A stretch of 52,913 nt of DNA from a virus, in the IMG/VR virus record IMGVR_UViG_3300044729_002905, positions 1-52,913 of that record; one strand, written 5' to 3'. The stretch's first letter is position 1. Each line of letters opens with the position of its first letter. Shown here one piece after another: positions 39,552 to 46,703 of this stretch. The notes beneath the pieces are model-generated. The model saw only the letters and a list, made by a program, of their open reading frames with translations, searched no databases and had not been told where the DNA came from. Both the position numbers and the translations under genes were made by a program.

Positions 39552-39597
39552 CTTGCACTTAACCCTTCTCATCAATGATGAGTGGGTTTTCTGCAGG
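39552..39597 (+). ncRNA. Two-part intergenic hairpin, copy 3 (variant apex)
   Basis: Outer stem CTTGCA/TGCAGG (one wobble), internal loop CTT/TTC as in the other copies, then AACCC/GGGTT capped by a different apical stem (CTCATCA/TGATGAG). Conserved base and changed apex argue for a structure, not a simple sequence duplication. Confidence 0.7.
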
Positions 39598-39653
39598 AGA
39601 TCCTCTCTCCCCTCCTGCCCACCGCAACGTAGTACAGGTGTACTATTTCGCCC

Positions 39654-39671
39654 ATCAACCGTTAGGTTGAT
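39654..39671 (+). other. Short hairpin upstream of 39695
   Basis: ATCAACC and GGTTGAT with loop GTTA, a 7-bp perfect stem 24 nt before the next gene. An imperfect stem TAGTAC/GTACTA lies just before it. Probably part of the 5' untranslated region; role unknown. Confidence 0.4.
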
Positions 39672-39694
39672 TCCTACTACACAGGTATTCCCTC

Positions 39695-39913
39695 ATGAAA
39701 CAGATTACTAAACTTGGTCCTAAACAATTTATTCACACTGATGTGTACCCTGAGTACCACAGCAGAAAGATAGGACGTTACTTTTGTAACTTCTTATCTA
39801 CAACCATTGTTATCTGCATCGCTTTTGTCGTAACAGGCGCTATGCTTGGTACCGACTTAACTAAGCCTTTACTACAGTGGTCACGCCAACAAACATTGGT
39901 CGTACCACGGTAA
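39695..39913 (+). CDS. Small single-pass membrane protein (72 aa)
   Basis: MKQITKLGPKQFIHTDVYPE is a soluble N-terminus. Residues ~33-53 (LSTTIVICIAFVVTGAMLGT) are a transmembrane helix with a short basic tail. No holin features (single helix, early region). Possibly alters the host membrane early in infection. No family recognised. Confidence 0.6.
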   Translation: MKQITKLGPKQFIHTDVYPEYHSRKIGRYFCNFLSTTIVICIAFVVTGAMLGTDLTKPLLQWSRQQTLVVPR

Positions 39914-39938
39914 ACTAATTAACCTAGCCGTTACTCCA

Positions 39939-40304
39939 ATGGTCTCACCAGCAGAACACATCACACATGCTTCGTTGAAGTGGAGATCTAACGGCGAACT
40001 ATCTGATTACGATCTAAGGTCTATCACTGCAAAGTTGATGGCCTTTGAACAAAGACCATTCACACTACCAGAAACTCAACCTATGACATACGTAGCTCTC
40101 GTCGCTGATTCTACCGGACGTTATGCCCATGTCTATGGCAATGCTAATAGCTGGGATAACTACATTGATCAACTCGAAGACATTGGATGTGAAGTCATTG
40201 AAAACCAGACCAGCGAATGGGATGGCGATGACGAAGCAATCAAAGAAGATTGCATTCACATCAGTAACTTAATGAAAGATACAGATTTTGTACCATTCGA
40301 TTAG
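39939..40304 (+). CDS. Hypothetical early protein (121 aa)
   Basis: MVSPAEHITHASLKWRSNGE opens an acidic globular protein with TYVALVADSTGRYAHVYGNA in the middle, suggestive of a beta-sheet core, and an acidic C-terminus. No family recognised. A direct repeat GATAAACGTC (twice) and a pseudoknot follow its stop. Confidence 0.6.
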   Translation: MVSPAEHITHASLKWRSNGELSDYDLRSITAKLMAFEQRPFTLPETQPMTYVALVADSTGRYAHVYGNANSWDNYIDQLEDIGCEVIENQTSEWDGDDEAIKEDCIHISNLMKDTDFVPFD

Positions 40305-40363
40305 CTACGGATAATACATTACTTGGAATTCTGATAAACGTCGTTTATTCATATTCCCGATAA

Positions 40364-40392
40364 ACGTCCTGAGTATGACGTTAAACTGCTCA
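40364..40392 (+). ncRNA. H-type pseudoknot, copy 1
   Basis: Stem 1 ACGTC/GACGT and stem 2 TGAGTA/TGCTCA interleave, with loops of 1 (C), 1 (T) and 5 (TAAAC) bases. These lengths fit a classical compact pseudoknot. An ATG spans stem 2 and stem 1 and opens a 12-codon frame (MTLNCSVLYQLI) whose stop overlaps the start of the next gene (TAATG), so the element may couple or control its translation. Confidence 0.65.
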
Positions 40393-40412
40393 GTCCTTTA
40401 TCAACTCATCTA

Positions 40413-40571
40413 ATGACAACTCAACCACTTGATGAGAACTACAATGCAGATCTTCTTGACGCATGGTCTGACCTTGCGTACCAGCAGGAGCAAGCAATGC
40501 GAGAAGAAATGCAACCACCTAACCAAACCAACGAGGTAACCAATGACTCAACCACAGACTCAACAATATAA
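40413..40571 (+). CDS. Small acidic early protein (52 aa)
   Basis: From ATG 40413 to TAA 40569-40571: MTTQPLDENYNADLLDAWSD followed by a Gln/Glu-rich helix and a Thr/Asn-rich tail. Start overlaps the stop of the pseudoknot's leader peptide. The 3' end overlaps the next frame by 29 nt. No family recognised. Confidence 0.55.
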   Translation: MTTQPLDENYNADLLDAWSDLAYQQEQAMREEMQPPNQTNEVTNDSTTDSTI

Positions 40572-40923
40572 TGATGATGTAATACTACACATCATCGTTA
40601 TCCTGACCATTCTCGCCACACTGTTCCTCCAATTCATTTCACTACTATGGCCCTCCAACCAGTCCAACACGAAATCGCTGCAGTCGTTGGGTACACCCCA
40701 CTCACCAACGATGAAGGACAAGAGCCTGCCGACACCACACTCTGTTTCCACACCGTTGAAGACAGAGGAGGTTGGCCGCACATCTACTGGAAAGGTGAGT
40801 GGTACCCCGTCCCAACCCTCGAGGAAGTCGAGGAGTGGGTCTTCGACTCAGTCTGCTTTACGCCAGACGAGGACGAAACGGAACCCGACGACCCCAACAG
40901 TTGGCTCTCAATCCTTAACCTAA
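40543..40923 (+). CDS. Possible membrane protein overlapping the acidic protein gene
   Basis: A 126-residue frame. Residues ~13-36 (VILHIIVILTILATLFLQFI) are a convincing transmembrane helix lying outside the overlap. The remaining ~90 residues are Ser/Thr/Lys/Pro-rich and run out of frame across almost the entire gene 40647-40928, as expected for an accidental or overprinted reading. The N-terminal membrane part may be real even if the tail is not under selection. Confidence 0.4.
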   Translation: MTQPQTQQYNDDVILHIIVILTILATLFLQFISLLWPSNQSNTKSLQSLGTPHSPTMKDKSLPTPHSVSTPLKTEEVGRTSTGKVSGTPSQPSRKSRSGSSTQSALRQTRTKRNPTTPTVGSQSLT

Positions 40924-40928
40924 TTTAA
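40647..40928 (+). CDS. Acidic early protein (93 aa)
   Basis: MALQPVQHEIAAVVGYTPLT begins a globular-looking, Trp/Glu/Asp-rich protein (GGWPHIYWKGEWYPVPTLEE) ending in a conserved-looking acidic helix. Its amino-acid composition is far more typical than the frame overlapping it, so it is the better coding choice here. No ribosome-binding site is seen. No family recognised. Confidence 0.6.
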   Translation: MALQPVQHEIAAVVGYTPLTNDEGQEPADTTLCFHTVEDRGGWPHIYWKGEWYPVPTLEEVEEWVFDSVCFTPDEDETEPDDPNSWLSILNLI

Positions 40929-40994
40929 GTATTAAATTGCACGTTAAATTTACCAATACTACCCATGTATTGGTAATAGTGTTAATACTACAAG

Positions 40995-41033
40995 CTGGGC
41001 ATCCACTGTGGATATACATGGTGTAAGTCCCAG
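40995..41033 (+). ncRNA. CTGGG/CCCAG structured RNA element, copy 1
   Basis: Outer stem CTGGG/CCCAG; then CA/TG, a bulged T, an inner stem CCA/TGG with a long apical part, and on the 3' side an unpaired TAAGT. Lies 23 nt before the ATG at 41056. Other copies: 41276, 43834, 47293. Confidence 0.7.
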
Positions 41034-41055
41034 CATTCACCTCAACTCAACTGTT

Positions 41056-41262
41056 ATGACTGAAGAGAACCAACGGTATCACCTCATCATTAACGTTGAT
41101 GAGAAGTATACCATTGTCAATGCACTAGCCTTCTATCATGCTCATCACACCCTTGGTGCATCACTTGATGAAGATGAGCGTGAACAATATGCACTCGCAT
41201 TCAAGGAAGATGGTGCAACTCTTGTGGATACTTTAGCTACAAGAGTGGCTAACACTTTCTAA
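41056..41262 (+). CDS. Small early protein (68 aa)
   Basis: Start ATG 41056 (MTEENQRYHLIINVDEKYTI). An in-frame ATG at 41008 would place the RNA element inside the protein and is rejected. NALAFYHAHHTLGASLDEDE is helical with a His cluster. No family recognised. Confidence 0.6.
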   Translation: MTEENQRYHLIINVDEKYTIVNALAFYHAHHTLGASLDEDEREQYALAFKEDGATLVDTLATRVANTF

Positions 41263-41275
41263 TACCTGGGCATCC

Positions 41276-41304
41276 ACTACGTAAGTATGTGGTGTAAGTC
41301 CCAG
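41276..41304 (+). ncRNA. CTGGG/CCCAG structured RNA element, copy 2
   Basis: Same outer stem, CA-T-...-TG and TAAGT loop. The inner stem here is CCAC/GTGG extended by TAC/GTA with loop GTAA, different from copy 1 but still paired. Starts 14 nt after a stop codon. Confidence 0.7.
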
Positions 41305-41333
41305 TATCAACCTAAACCTACAGTAAACACACC

Positions 41334-41657
41334 ATGGGAAAACACGAACTTCACTTCACCAGCCAAACGTACACTCGTCACGATGGCAGTGAATACACCC
41401 CACGCCTCAACGATGATATGCGCATCACATTAATCATCGAAGAACTTATGGCTATCTACCAACGAGAACAGAAGCGTCCTATGGGACACAATGATCTTCC
41501 GTATGGTTCAGATGAATATCTATTGGAAGCTATTGGTTATCTAGAGAAAGCAATTGAATGGCCTGGTGAAATCGAAGATTCATGTGGTGAACCACCTATC
41601 ACTATGGCTGAAATGCATTCAGCCGCATGGAAAGAACATCAAGAAGCACATCGGTAA
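41334..41657 (+). CDS. Hypothetical early protein (107 aa)
   Basis: MGKHELHFTSQTYTRHDGSE opens an acidic, helical protein (DMRITLIIEELMAIYQREQK). The later ITMAEMHSAAWKEHQEAHR is a His-rich helix. No family recognised. A long hairpin follows its stop. Confidence 0.6.
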   Translation: MGKHELHFTSQTYTRHDGSEYTPRLNDDMRITLIIEELMAIYQREQKRPMGHNDLPYGSDEYLLEAIGYLEKAIEWPGEIEDSCGEPPITMAEMHSAAWKEHQEAHR

Positions 41658-41669
41658 CAACATCAACTA

Positions 41670-41710
41670 AACCTTGGTACTGCCAGATAAACACTGGCCT
41701 ACCACAGGTT
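41670..41710 (+). other. Long three-segment hairpin downstream of 41657
   Basis: AACCT/AGGTT, TGGTA/TACCA and GCCAG/CTGGC nest into one stem with loop ATAAACA. No T-run follows. It lies 12 nt after a stop codon and resembles the other early-region stems in position but not in sequence. Confidence 0.5.
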
Positions 41711-41769
41711 AAGAAACAGTTAAGACATCACCCCCAACGTAAGTGCTATGCAAAGGCGCTGTGCCTTGC

Positions 41770-41794
41770 AGTCTACTTTAAATTTGAGTAGACT
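41770..41794. promoter_or_regulatory. Inverted repeat upstream of GIY-YIG gene (possible operator)
   Basis: AGTCTACT (41770-41777) and AGTAGACT (41787-41794) are perfect 8-bp arms around an AT-rich 9-base centre. A nearby repeat of CTTTAAATTT (41775 and 41809 regions) flanks it. 33 nt before the nuclease gene, so it could be an operator for that protein's winged-helix domain. Confidence 0.45.
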
Positions 41795-41826
41795 AATAAT
41801 GCAAAGCGCTTTAAATTTATTAAACC

Positions 41827-42408
41827 ATGGAAGTCACTGATTATTACACTTATGCATATTTAGATGAAAATAAGAAACCATATTACATTGGTAAAGGACG
41901 AAGTGCACGTGCATTAACTAAACATGCAAATGTAAAGATACCAAACAAAGATAATATCTTGATTCTTAAAAAGAATTTAACTGAAAAGAATGCATTAAAA
42001 CATGAACAATATATGATTTTTCTATATGGTAGAAAAGTTGATTGTTCTGGAATTCTTGAAAACAAACTTATTCAAGGCAGTCAAAGTTTAACTAAAGGAC
42101 ATATGTTATATAACAAAGAAGATCCTAATGAATGGAGCGATTTAATGCTTTGTGCTATTTTCGGTAGCAAAACTGCAGCTTGTGTGCTTTTATTTATTCA
42201 GAAAAACAATGAAGCACATGCAAATCGAATTGCCAATACTTTTGGTTTTGGATTAAATATGGTTCAACGCCAGTTAAAAAGGCTAGAGCAAAATTATATT
42301 TTAAATAGCCGTGTAATGGGAAACGTTAGACTGTATTCTTTTAATACACGTAATCCAACAGTAAACAATTTAAAAGTTTTTTTAAATTCTTGTTTAATTA
42401 ACAAGTAA
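41827..42408 (+). CDS. GIY-YIG homing endonuclease fused to a winged-helix-like domain
   Basis: A 193-residue protein. The nuclease part is residues ~5-90: DYYTYAYLDENKKPYYIGKG carries the GIY- and YIG-type motifs, with conserved Arg ~25-28, His ~33 and the catalytic-type Glu60 in ALKHEQYMIFLYGR. Residues ~105-180 (LLFIQKNNEAHANRIANTFG, then MVQRQLKRLEQNYIL and GNVRLYSFNT) look like an ArsR-type winged helix, unusual for this nuclease class. The gene is markedly AT-rich, indicating recent transfer. Confidence 0.8.
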   Translation: MEVTDYYTYAYLDENKKPYYIGKGRSARALTKHANVKIPNKDNILILKKNLTEKNALKHEQYMIFLYGRKVDCSGILENKLIQGSQSLTKGHMLYNKEDPNEWSDLMLCAIFGSKTAACVLLFIQKNNEAHANRIANTFGFGLNMVQRQLKRLEQNYILNSRVMGNVRLYSFNTRNPTVNNLKVFLNSCLINK

Positions 42409-42541
42409 TGTTTCTTTTATTATATTTGTTTACAAGAGCACCGCCTTGTTGTGCAAGTGTTACAACTCATAACATGAGTCAAACCACTTGACAGAAGGTG
42501 GTAAGCTAACAACGTTCAATTACTTCACACCATTCAAAACT

Positions 42542-42760
42542 ATGACTGCACTTAACGACACTCCCAAACCACGCATCCCTGATGCAATTGATAATCAACG
42601 ATTGCAAGCTATGTCAATCGTTGCCAAGATGAAAGAATCTGCTGATCGACATGGTATTGGTTTTGTCGGCGGCTTTGTAGACGCCGATGGAAATAAATTT
42701 GTAATGACAAATATGTCTGATGAAGACACCAATGCACTCATGCCTGGAGATCTTCAGTGA
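42542..42760 (+). CDS. Small early protein (72 aa)
   Basis: Start ATG 42542 (MTALNDTPKPRIPDAIDNQR). A longer frame from 42488 begins inside a promoter-like stretch and is rejected. The C-terminal HGIGFVGGFVDADGNKFVMT looks like a small beta hairpin domain. Stop overlaps the GTG of the next gene. Confidence 0.6.
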   Translation: MTALNDTPKPRIPDAIDNQRLQAMSIVAKMKESADRHGIGFVGGFVDADGNKFVMTNMSDEDTNALMPGDLQ

Positions 42761-43038
42761 CCATAACTAAACCAAAGACTCAAACTAAAACTCAACCTAA
42801 TACACGTCACCTGCCTGCTCAGCCAGGTGACATATGGGTTACTCAACGCAAGAATAGTCTTGGCGTTGGATCTAAACTTATGTGTACCGATGAAGAGTGT
42901 GATGAAAACCCAGGCTTCTATCGGTTCTACTACTTGATTGGCTGTGCCAACATTGGGCCATGGACATTTCTTGACACCAAGACAATGGAAGGGTTTAATC
43001 TTTACAAACGTAAAGGAACTATCTACAACAAACCATGA
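42757..43038 (+). CDS. Hypothetical early protein, GTG start (93 aa)
   Basis: GTG 42757 overlaps the previous stop (GTGA). After a Thr/Lys/Gln-rich start, HLPAQPGDIWVTQRKNSLGV and GFYRFYYLIGCANIGPWTFL suggest a small SH3-like beta barrel. Three Cys. No family recognised. Confidence 0.6.
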   Translation: MTITKPKTQTKTQPNTRHLPAQPGDIWVTQRKNSLGVGSKLMCTDEECDENPGFYRFYYLIGCANIGPWTFLDTKTMEGFNLYKRKGTIYNKP

Positions 43039-43118
43039 GCTGGCCCGAAACATTTGTATTGTGCACATTCTTTATATGTGGCACATACCTTACTATCCAA
43101 ATCATTAAAGATGACTAA
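43035..43118 (+). CDS. Tiny membrane peptide (27 aa)
   Basis: From ATG 43035 (ATGA overlap with previous stop) to TAA 43116-43118. MSWPETFVLCTFFICGTYLT then IQIIKDD is almost wholly one transmembrane helix. It overlaps the next gene by eight bases. Its clean coupling on both sides argues it is translated. Confidence 0.45.
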   Translation: MSWPETFVLCTFFICGTYLTIQIIKDD

Positions 43119-43281
43119 ACAAATTATCTACAAAGAAATTATTGAAATTGATGGTCGTGAATACAAAGTTGCAGAGTTTGATTATTCTGAGTTTGTAAAC
43201 GATGCCATCAACCAAGATTTTATTACTGATAACAACCTGGATATTATTAAATGGGTTGTTTCTGACATCACTGAAATCTAA
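43111..43281 (+). CDS. Small acidic early protein (56 aa)
   Basis: Start ATG 43111 (MTKQIIYKEIIEIDGREYKV). Short strand-turn-strand then acidic helix. An upstream start at 43054 would add the membrane peptide region in another frame and is rejected. No family recognised. Confidence 0.6.
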   Translation: MTKQIIYKEIIEIDGREYKVAEFDYSEFVNDAINQDFITDNNLDIIKWVVSDITEI

Positions 43282-43305
43282 TTAATTTTAAATCATTAAA
43301 TAAGT

Positions 43306-43629
43306 ATGACATTCACAATCACTGATCATCAATCCGAACTTATCGAAGATCTTCTCGAACGTTTTAACTTTGAGAAAGTCCAGATCGCAATGACTGCACT
43401 TGATTGGAAGTGGGCTAACGTTATGGAAGACGGTAGCTTAACTGTTCCAACTATTGAACGTATGAAGCGTTCATGCAGAAATATTCTTTACCGATCTATT
43501 AATGATAAGTCGGTAGGCACTGGTGGATTCGAAGCTTGTTACTATCCACCAGGCGAAGATGATATCGAAGAAGAAACCTTTGCACTTAAATTTGTTGTTA
43601 CTCAATCTTTTACTAACGGAGATTGGTAA
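43306..43629 (+). CDS. Conserved phage protein of the FEKV/ALDWKW type (107 aa)
   Basis: FNFEKVQIAMTALDWKWANV, then VPTIERMKRSCRNILYRSIN and GTGGFEACYYPPGED followed by FALKFVVTQSF. I recognise this order (aromatic ALxWKW, VPT, GTGGF, then a terminal strand) from many phage early proteins of unknown function. Stop overlaps the next start (TAATG). Confidence 0.65.
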   Translation: MTFTITDHQSELIEDLLERFNFEKVQIAMTALDWKWANVMEDGSLTVPTIERMKRSCRNILYRSINDKSVGTGGFEACYYPPGEDDIEEETFALKFVVTQSFTNGDW

Positions 43630-43826
43630 TGACAAAGAAATCACCTATTAACTTTGACCGTACTATTGCTGGCTTTAACTTGACTGAACATGGTATTAAA
43701 TCGTATACCAAATCATTCAAGCTTGGTCCACTCCAACTAACACTTAACGCACGGCAGTCTGGTATCCTTGGATCTATCAGTATCCCAGGCACCGGTCTTA
43801 GCCGTCGAAACATAAAGATAATCTAA
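43629..43826 (+). CDS. DUF4236-like small beta protein (65 aa)
   Basis: MTKKSPINFDRTIAGFNLTE, then the repeat-like strands LGPLQLTLNARQSGILGSIS and the signature IPGTGLSRR. DUF4236 proteins end in a similar siPGTGLsyR motif. Function unknown. Translationally coupled to the previous gene. Confidence 0.6.
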   Translation: MTKKSPINFDRTIAGFNLTEHGIKSYTKSFKLGPLQLTLNARQSGILGSISIPGTGLSRRNIKII

Positions 43827-43833
43827 AGAAACA

Positions 43834-43872
43834 CTGGGCATCACCTACATAAGTACGGTGTGTAAGCCCCAG
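43834..43872 (+). ncRNA. CTGGG/CCCAG structured RNA element, copy 3
   Basis: Outer stem conserved; inner stem CACC/GGTG extended by TAC/GTA; the internal loop reads TAAGC instead of TAAGT. Lies eight bases after a stop codon and 31 nt before the ATG at 43904. Confidence 0.7.
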
Positions 43873-43903
43873 CATTCACCTCAACCTTGACAACAACTTA
43901 ACT

Positions 43904-44080
43904 ATGGAAAGCAACCTTAATTTGTTTCAACGCACCAATCTTGCACAGTGTGCAGCCAAACGCGCATATGAAAACTGTGGTGATGAACACAGGTTTCACG
44001 GAGAGTTCTGCACAGCACGTGCATGGAACAAATACAAGTGTTACATCTCAACTATTTGTCAGTTTGTAGAACCTAACTAA
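43904..44080 (+). CDS. Cysteine-rich small protein (58 aa)
   Basis: From ATG 43904 to TAA 44078-44080. MESNLNLFQRTNLAQCAAKR opens it. Five Cys are spaced through HRFHGEFCTARAWNKYKCYI and ISTICQFVEPN, with two His that could help bind a metal. No family recognised. A GC-rich inverted repeat GGGGTCC/GGACCCC follows at ~44091-44110. Confidence 0.6.
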   Translation: MESNLNLFQRTNLAQCAAKRAYENCGDEHRFHGEFCTARAWNKYKCYISTICQFVEPN

Positions 44081-44172
44081 AGTACATGCATGGGGTCCCC
44101 CCTGGACCCCCCTGCAAACCTGTACCACGTAGGCACTATTAGTAACACTAGTAATCTCTACTAACTACATTC

Positions 44173-44433
44173 ATGACAATCCTATCCATTGAAGAAACAA
44201 TCATCAATCAATCCCATGTCACAGTTACTGCACTTGTTGAAGACATGCTTCTTCTACACAAAGCAACTTACTTCGAACCTGATGAATGGGCTCCAGCACT
44301 TTGCATTGCAGATTTCCAATTGGATGAGGACGAACAAATCCCTACTGATGAAGATGGCTTCTGTCAGTATCTTGCTGACAGAGATCTTCAATGGCAACTT
44401 GTCGACACATCTGATTGGTATCTAGCATCATGA
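44173..44433 (+). CDS. Hypothetical acidic early protein (86 aa)
   Basis: MTILSIEETIINQSHVTVTA begins an acidic, helical protein (FEPDEWAPALCIADFQLDED). No family recognised. Stop overlaps the next start (ATGA). Confidence 0.6.
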   Translation: MTILSIEETIINQSHVTVTALVEDMLLLHKATYFEPDEWAPALCIADFQLDEDEQIPTDEDGFCQYLADRDLQWQLVDTSDWYLAS

Positions 44434-44630
44434 TTGGTTTCTCTATCGAATTCAAACGTTGGTACCTTGTGATCCGTGGTCCCAAAGGTCGTGTGTACAG
44501 TGCATTTGGTTTTGCAAACCAGATGCCTGTCTTCACACCAGAAAAGACCATGACCTTGCAAGAGTACATGGATGACTATAACGATGCCATTGTCTTTACT
44601 TGTAATGGTGAAGAAATAATGCGCATCTGA
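44430..44630 (+). CDS. Small early protein (66 aa)
   Basis: Start ATG 44430 (MIGFSIEFKRWYLVIRGPKG), preferred over an upstream start because of the ATGA coupling. KRWYLVIRGPKGRVYSAFGF looks like a small three-stranded sheet. The pseudoknot at 44635 begins five bases after the stop. Confidence 0.6.
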   Translation: MIGFSIEFKRWYLVIRGPKGRVYSAFGFANQMPVFTPEKTMTLQEYMDDYNDAIVFTCNGEEIMRI

Positions 44631-44634
44631 TCCA

Positions 44635-44663
44635 ACGTCCTGAGCATGACGTTAAACTGCTCA
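44635..44663 (+). ncRNA. H-type pseudoknot, copy 2
   Basis: Stem 1 ACGTC/GACGT, stem 2 TGAGCA/TGCTCA (all Watson-Crick), loops 1, 1 and 5 bases. The internal ATG (44646) opens MTLNCS in frame with the PcfJ-like gene, whose own ATG is 44691. Confidence 0.7.
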
Positions 44664-44690
44664 ACACTACACACTTACTACGAACTTACT

Positions 44691-46430
44691 ATGCAATTCC
44701 GTCTCCCCACTCAACTACAACAAGAGTTGATGGCGTATGACCCAGCTCTTAAAGCACTGGCTAAACAGCAGACAGTAGCTAACAAAACCAAGAAGACTAC
44801 CCACCCACTGGGTAAACCCAATCAACTTATCCCAACTGAAGTATTGCCAGTATCGTTATATAACGATGCCATTGATAATATTAATTCACAGGCAGCACCT
44901 GACCGTTATCAACTGTTCACACGAATCATTGATCGTGTAGTAACACCGTACGCAATCTTGTATCACTTTGAACAAGTGTGGTATGCAGCATGGCTACCAC
45001 CCAAAGGACAAGAAGATCAGTACGTTTATGGTTACTCATATGCATTCAAGGACAATGCATCTGCATACAAGATGCTTCCTCGTAAGATTCGCGAAAACTT
45101 AAGTAAACTATCTGCATATCATGTTGGTCGTGTTCAGTATTTTACATACAACAAACTAGTAACTAAACAAGATATTATTGATGGGCACGATGCTAGAAAC
45201 TGGAATATTCCTAGTGTTCAAAGCTATTACAAAAAGTCTGGCAACTTGTTTCAACAATTAAAAGGATTTGAAGATCGACTATTTAACACCATTCCTATGT
45301 GGTCCGACAGTCGATCAACCTTTGCTCGGCTCCAGGCAATTAGTCCAGCCTGTGTAATTTTTACCAATGATTACCGTTACGGCCAAGAGTGTACAGCATA
45401 TTGGCAACACAATGACATTACTAAAGCTGTAATTTCATATGACTTGTTGTTTAAACTTATTACTACCTACGCACATAGTAATAGTTATGACGGTGATAGC
45501 TATCGAAAGTTAAATAAATTGCTGCACATTATTGCTACTCCATTTTTTAAGAAATGGATTCAAACAAAATGTGATGAAGTTAATGCAAACTTCTATAACC
45601 CTAACAATCAATTACTTCAATCTATTCGTGCACCATGGGTTCAAATCCATACACTGTTTAATGCCATTGATCTTGTACGTGAAATTTGGCCTAACTGCCC
45701 TATTGATTATTATCAATCCCACATCAATCAACTGTTAAGTTTTAAATCAACACGTCATGGTACGCTTTTAACACAAGCTTGGCTAAACAAACATATGCCT
45801 GTAGCTTCTTTCTTTTCTATTCTTGAAAAAGAATATGATAAAGAAATGAATAGCACACGTACTCGTTATAACTACGATGAAGAACTACAACACCCACGTT
45901 TTTATTATTCCAACTGGACAGATACTATTTCAATGTTAGATACTGTGCTTGCACACAACGCATGCGCAACAGAACCATTAACTCTTGACGTTCCAAAACG
46001 TTGGAGACTTATGGAGTTCCATGATCACATTCAATCTGTTGCATGGAAAGTTAAGAACAAAAACGAATCACTGCCCCAAGACTTGTTCCCTGAACCAGTC
46101 AAGCTTGAACTTGGTTCCAGTAAGTGGACATTCTTTCAGCCGGTTGATACACATCAACTAGCTGCTTGGGGACAAGCCGTACGTAATTGCGTTGGCAGTG
46201 CCAGTGGTTATGCAGATGGTGTTCGTAAGAAGAAACACTTTATCGTGTTGTGTATGATTGATAACAAACCTCAGTTCACTATCCAACTAGAAGTGAACAT
46301 GGGTATGATGTCTGTTAAACAGATCGCTGGTATTGGTAATACCAGGCTTACGGATGAAGAACGTGAGCTTTACACAACTGCATTCAGTAAGGCGTTGACT
46401 CAACGCGAGTCTGCGCTAGCATCTGCATAG
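44691..46430 (+). CDS. PcfJ-like protein (579 aa)
   Basis: MQFRLPTQLQQELMAYDPAL starts a large, mostly helical protein. The C-terminal ~110 residues carry the PcfJ-like signature: PVDTHQLAAWGQAVRNCVGS, YADGVRKKKHFIVLCMID and FTIQLEVNMGMMSVKQIAGI, i.e. a buried hCVG turn, a strand with basic cluster and T-I-x-L-E-V followed by a Q-x-x-G motif. PcfJ occurs on conjugative plasmids and in phages; activity is unknown to me. An upstream in-frame ATG at 44646 inside the pseudoknot could add 15 residues. Confidence 0.75.
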   Translation: MQFRLPTQLQQELMAYDPALKALAKQQTVANKTKKTTHPLGKPNQLIPTEVLPVSLYNDAIDNINSQAAPDRYQLFTRIIDRVVTPYAILYHFEQVWYAAWLPPKGQEDQYVYGYSYAFKDNASAYKMLPRKIRENLSKLSAYHVGRVQYFTYNKLVTKQDIIDGHDARNWNIPSVQSYYKKSGNLFQQLKGFEDRLFNTIPMWSDSRSTFARLQAISPACVIFTNDYRYGQECTAYWQHNDITKAVISYDLLFKLITTYAHSNSYDGDSYRKLNKLLHIIATPFFKKWIQTKCDEVNANFYNPNNQLLQSIRAPWVQIHTLFNAIDLVREIWPNCPIDYYQSHINQLLSFKSTRHGTLLTQAWLNKHMPVASFFSILEKEYDKEMNSTRTRYNYDEELQHPRFYYSNWTDTISMLDTVLAHNACATEPLTLDVPKRWRLMEFHDHIQSVAWKVKNKNESLPQDLFPEPVKLELGSSKWTFFQPVDTHQLAAWGQAVRNCVGSASGYADGVRKKKHFIVLCMIDNKPQFTIQLEVNMGMMSVKQIAGIGNTRLTDEERELYTTAFSKALTQRESALASA

Positions 46431-46441
46431 CCCCCACAGGC

Positions 46442-46475
46442 TGACCCGTCTTATCCTCGACAATAGGGCGGGTCA
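46442..46475 (+). other. Hairpin between PcfJ-like gene and 46482
   Basis: TGACCCG and CGGGTCA form a 7-bp stem around a 20-base apex. It starts 12 nt after the stop and ends seven bases before the next ATG, so it covers the ribosome-binding region. No T-run follows. Confidence 0.5.
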
Positions 46476-46481
46476 CATCCA

Positions 46482-46703
46482 ATGATTAACTACACAGACG
46501 AACAACTACTTGCCATGGCCATGGCAAACATTGGCACTTACATTCATGACAACTCACCTCAGTACATCTTGATTGAAGACCCACGTAACGAAGATGATTA
46601 CGATACGTGGGATTACGGCTGTGAACCATTACCTCATGACCACACTTGGCAACACACATCAATTGATGTGAGTGTAAGCCCAAGTGATGGGGATGTGGCG
46701 TAA
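46482..46703 (+). CDS. Acidic early protein whose stop lies in the tRNA gene (73 aa)
   Basis: MINYTDEQLLAMAMANIGTY begins an Asp/His/Tyr-rich protein (RNEDDYDTWDYGCEPLPHDH). The last five codons and TAA (46701-46703) overlap the 5' acceptor and D-stem side of the tRNA by 15 bases. No family recognised. tRNA processing would therefore cut this message within its last codons. Confidence 0.55.
   Translation: MINYTDEQLLAMAMANIGTYIHDNSPQYILIEDPRNEDDYDTWDYGCEPLPHDHTWQHTSIDVSVSPSDGDVA

Noticed and set aside
40995-41262. Start at ATG 41008 for the gene ending at 41262
   Set aside because: It would put a repeated structured RNA element inside the protein; ATG 41056 avoids this.
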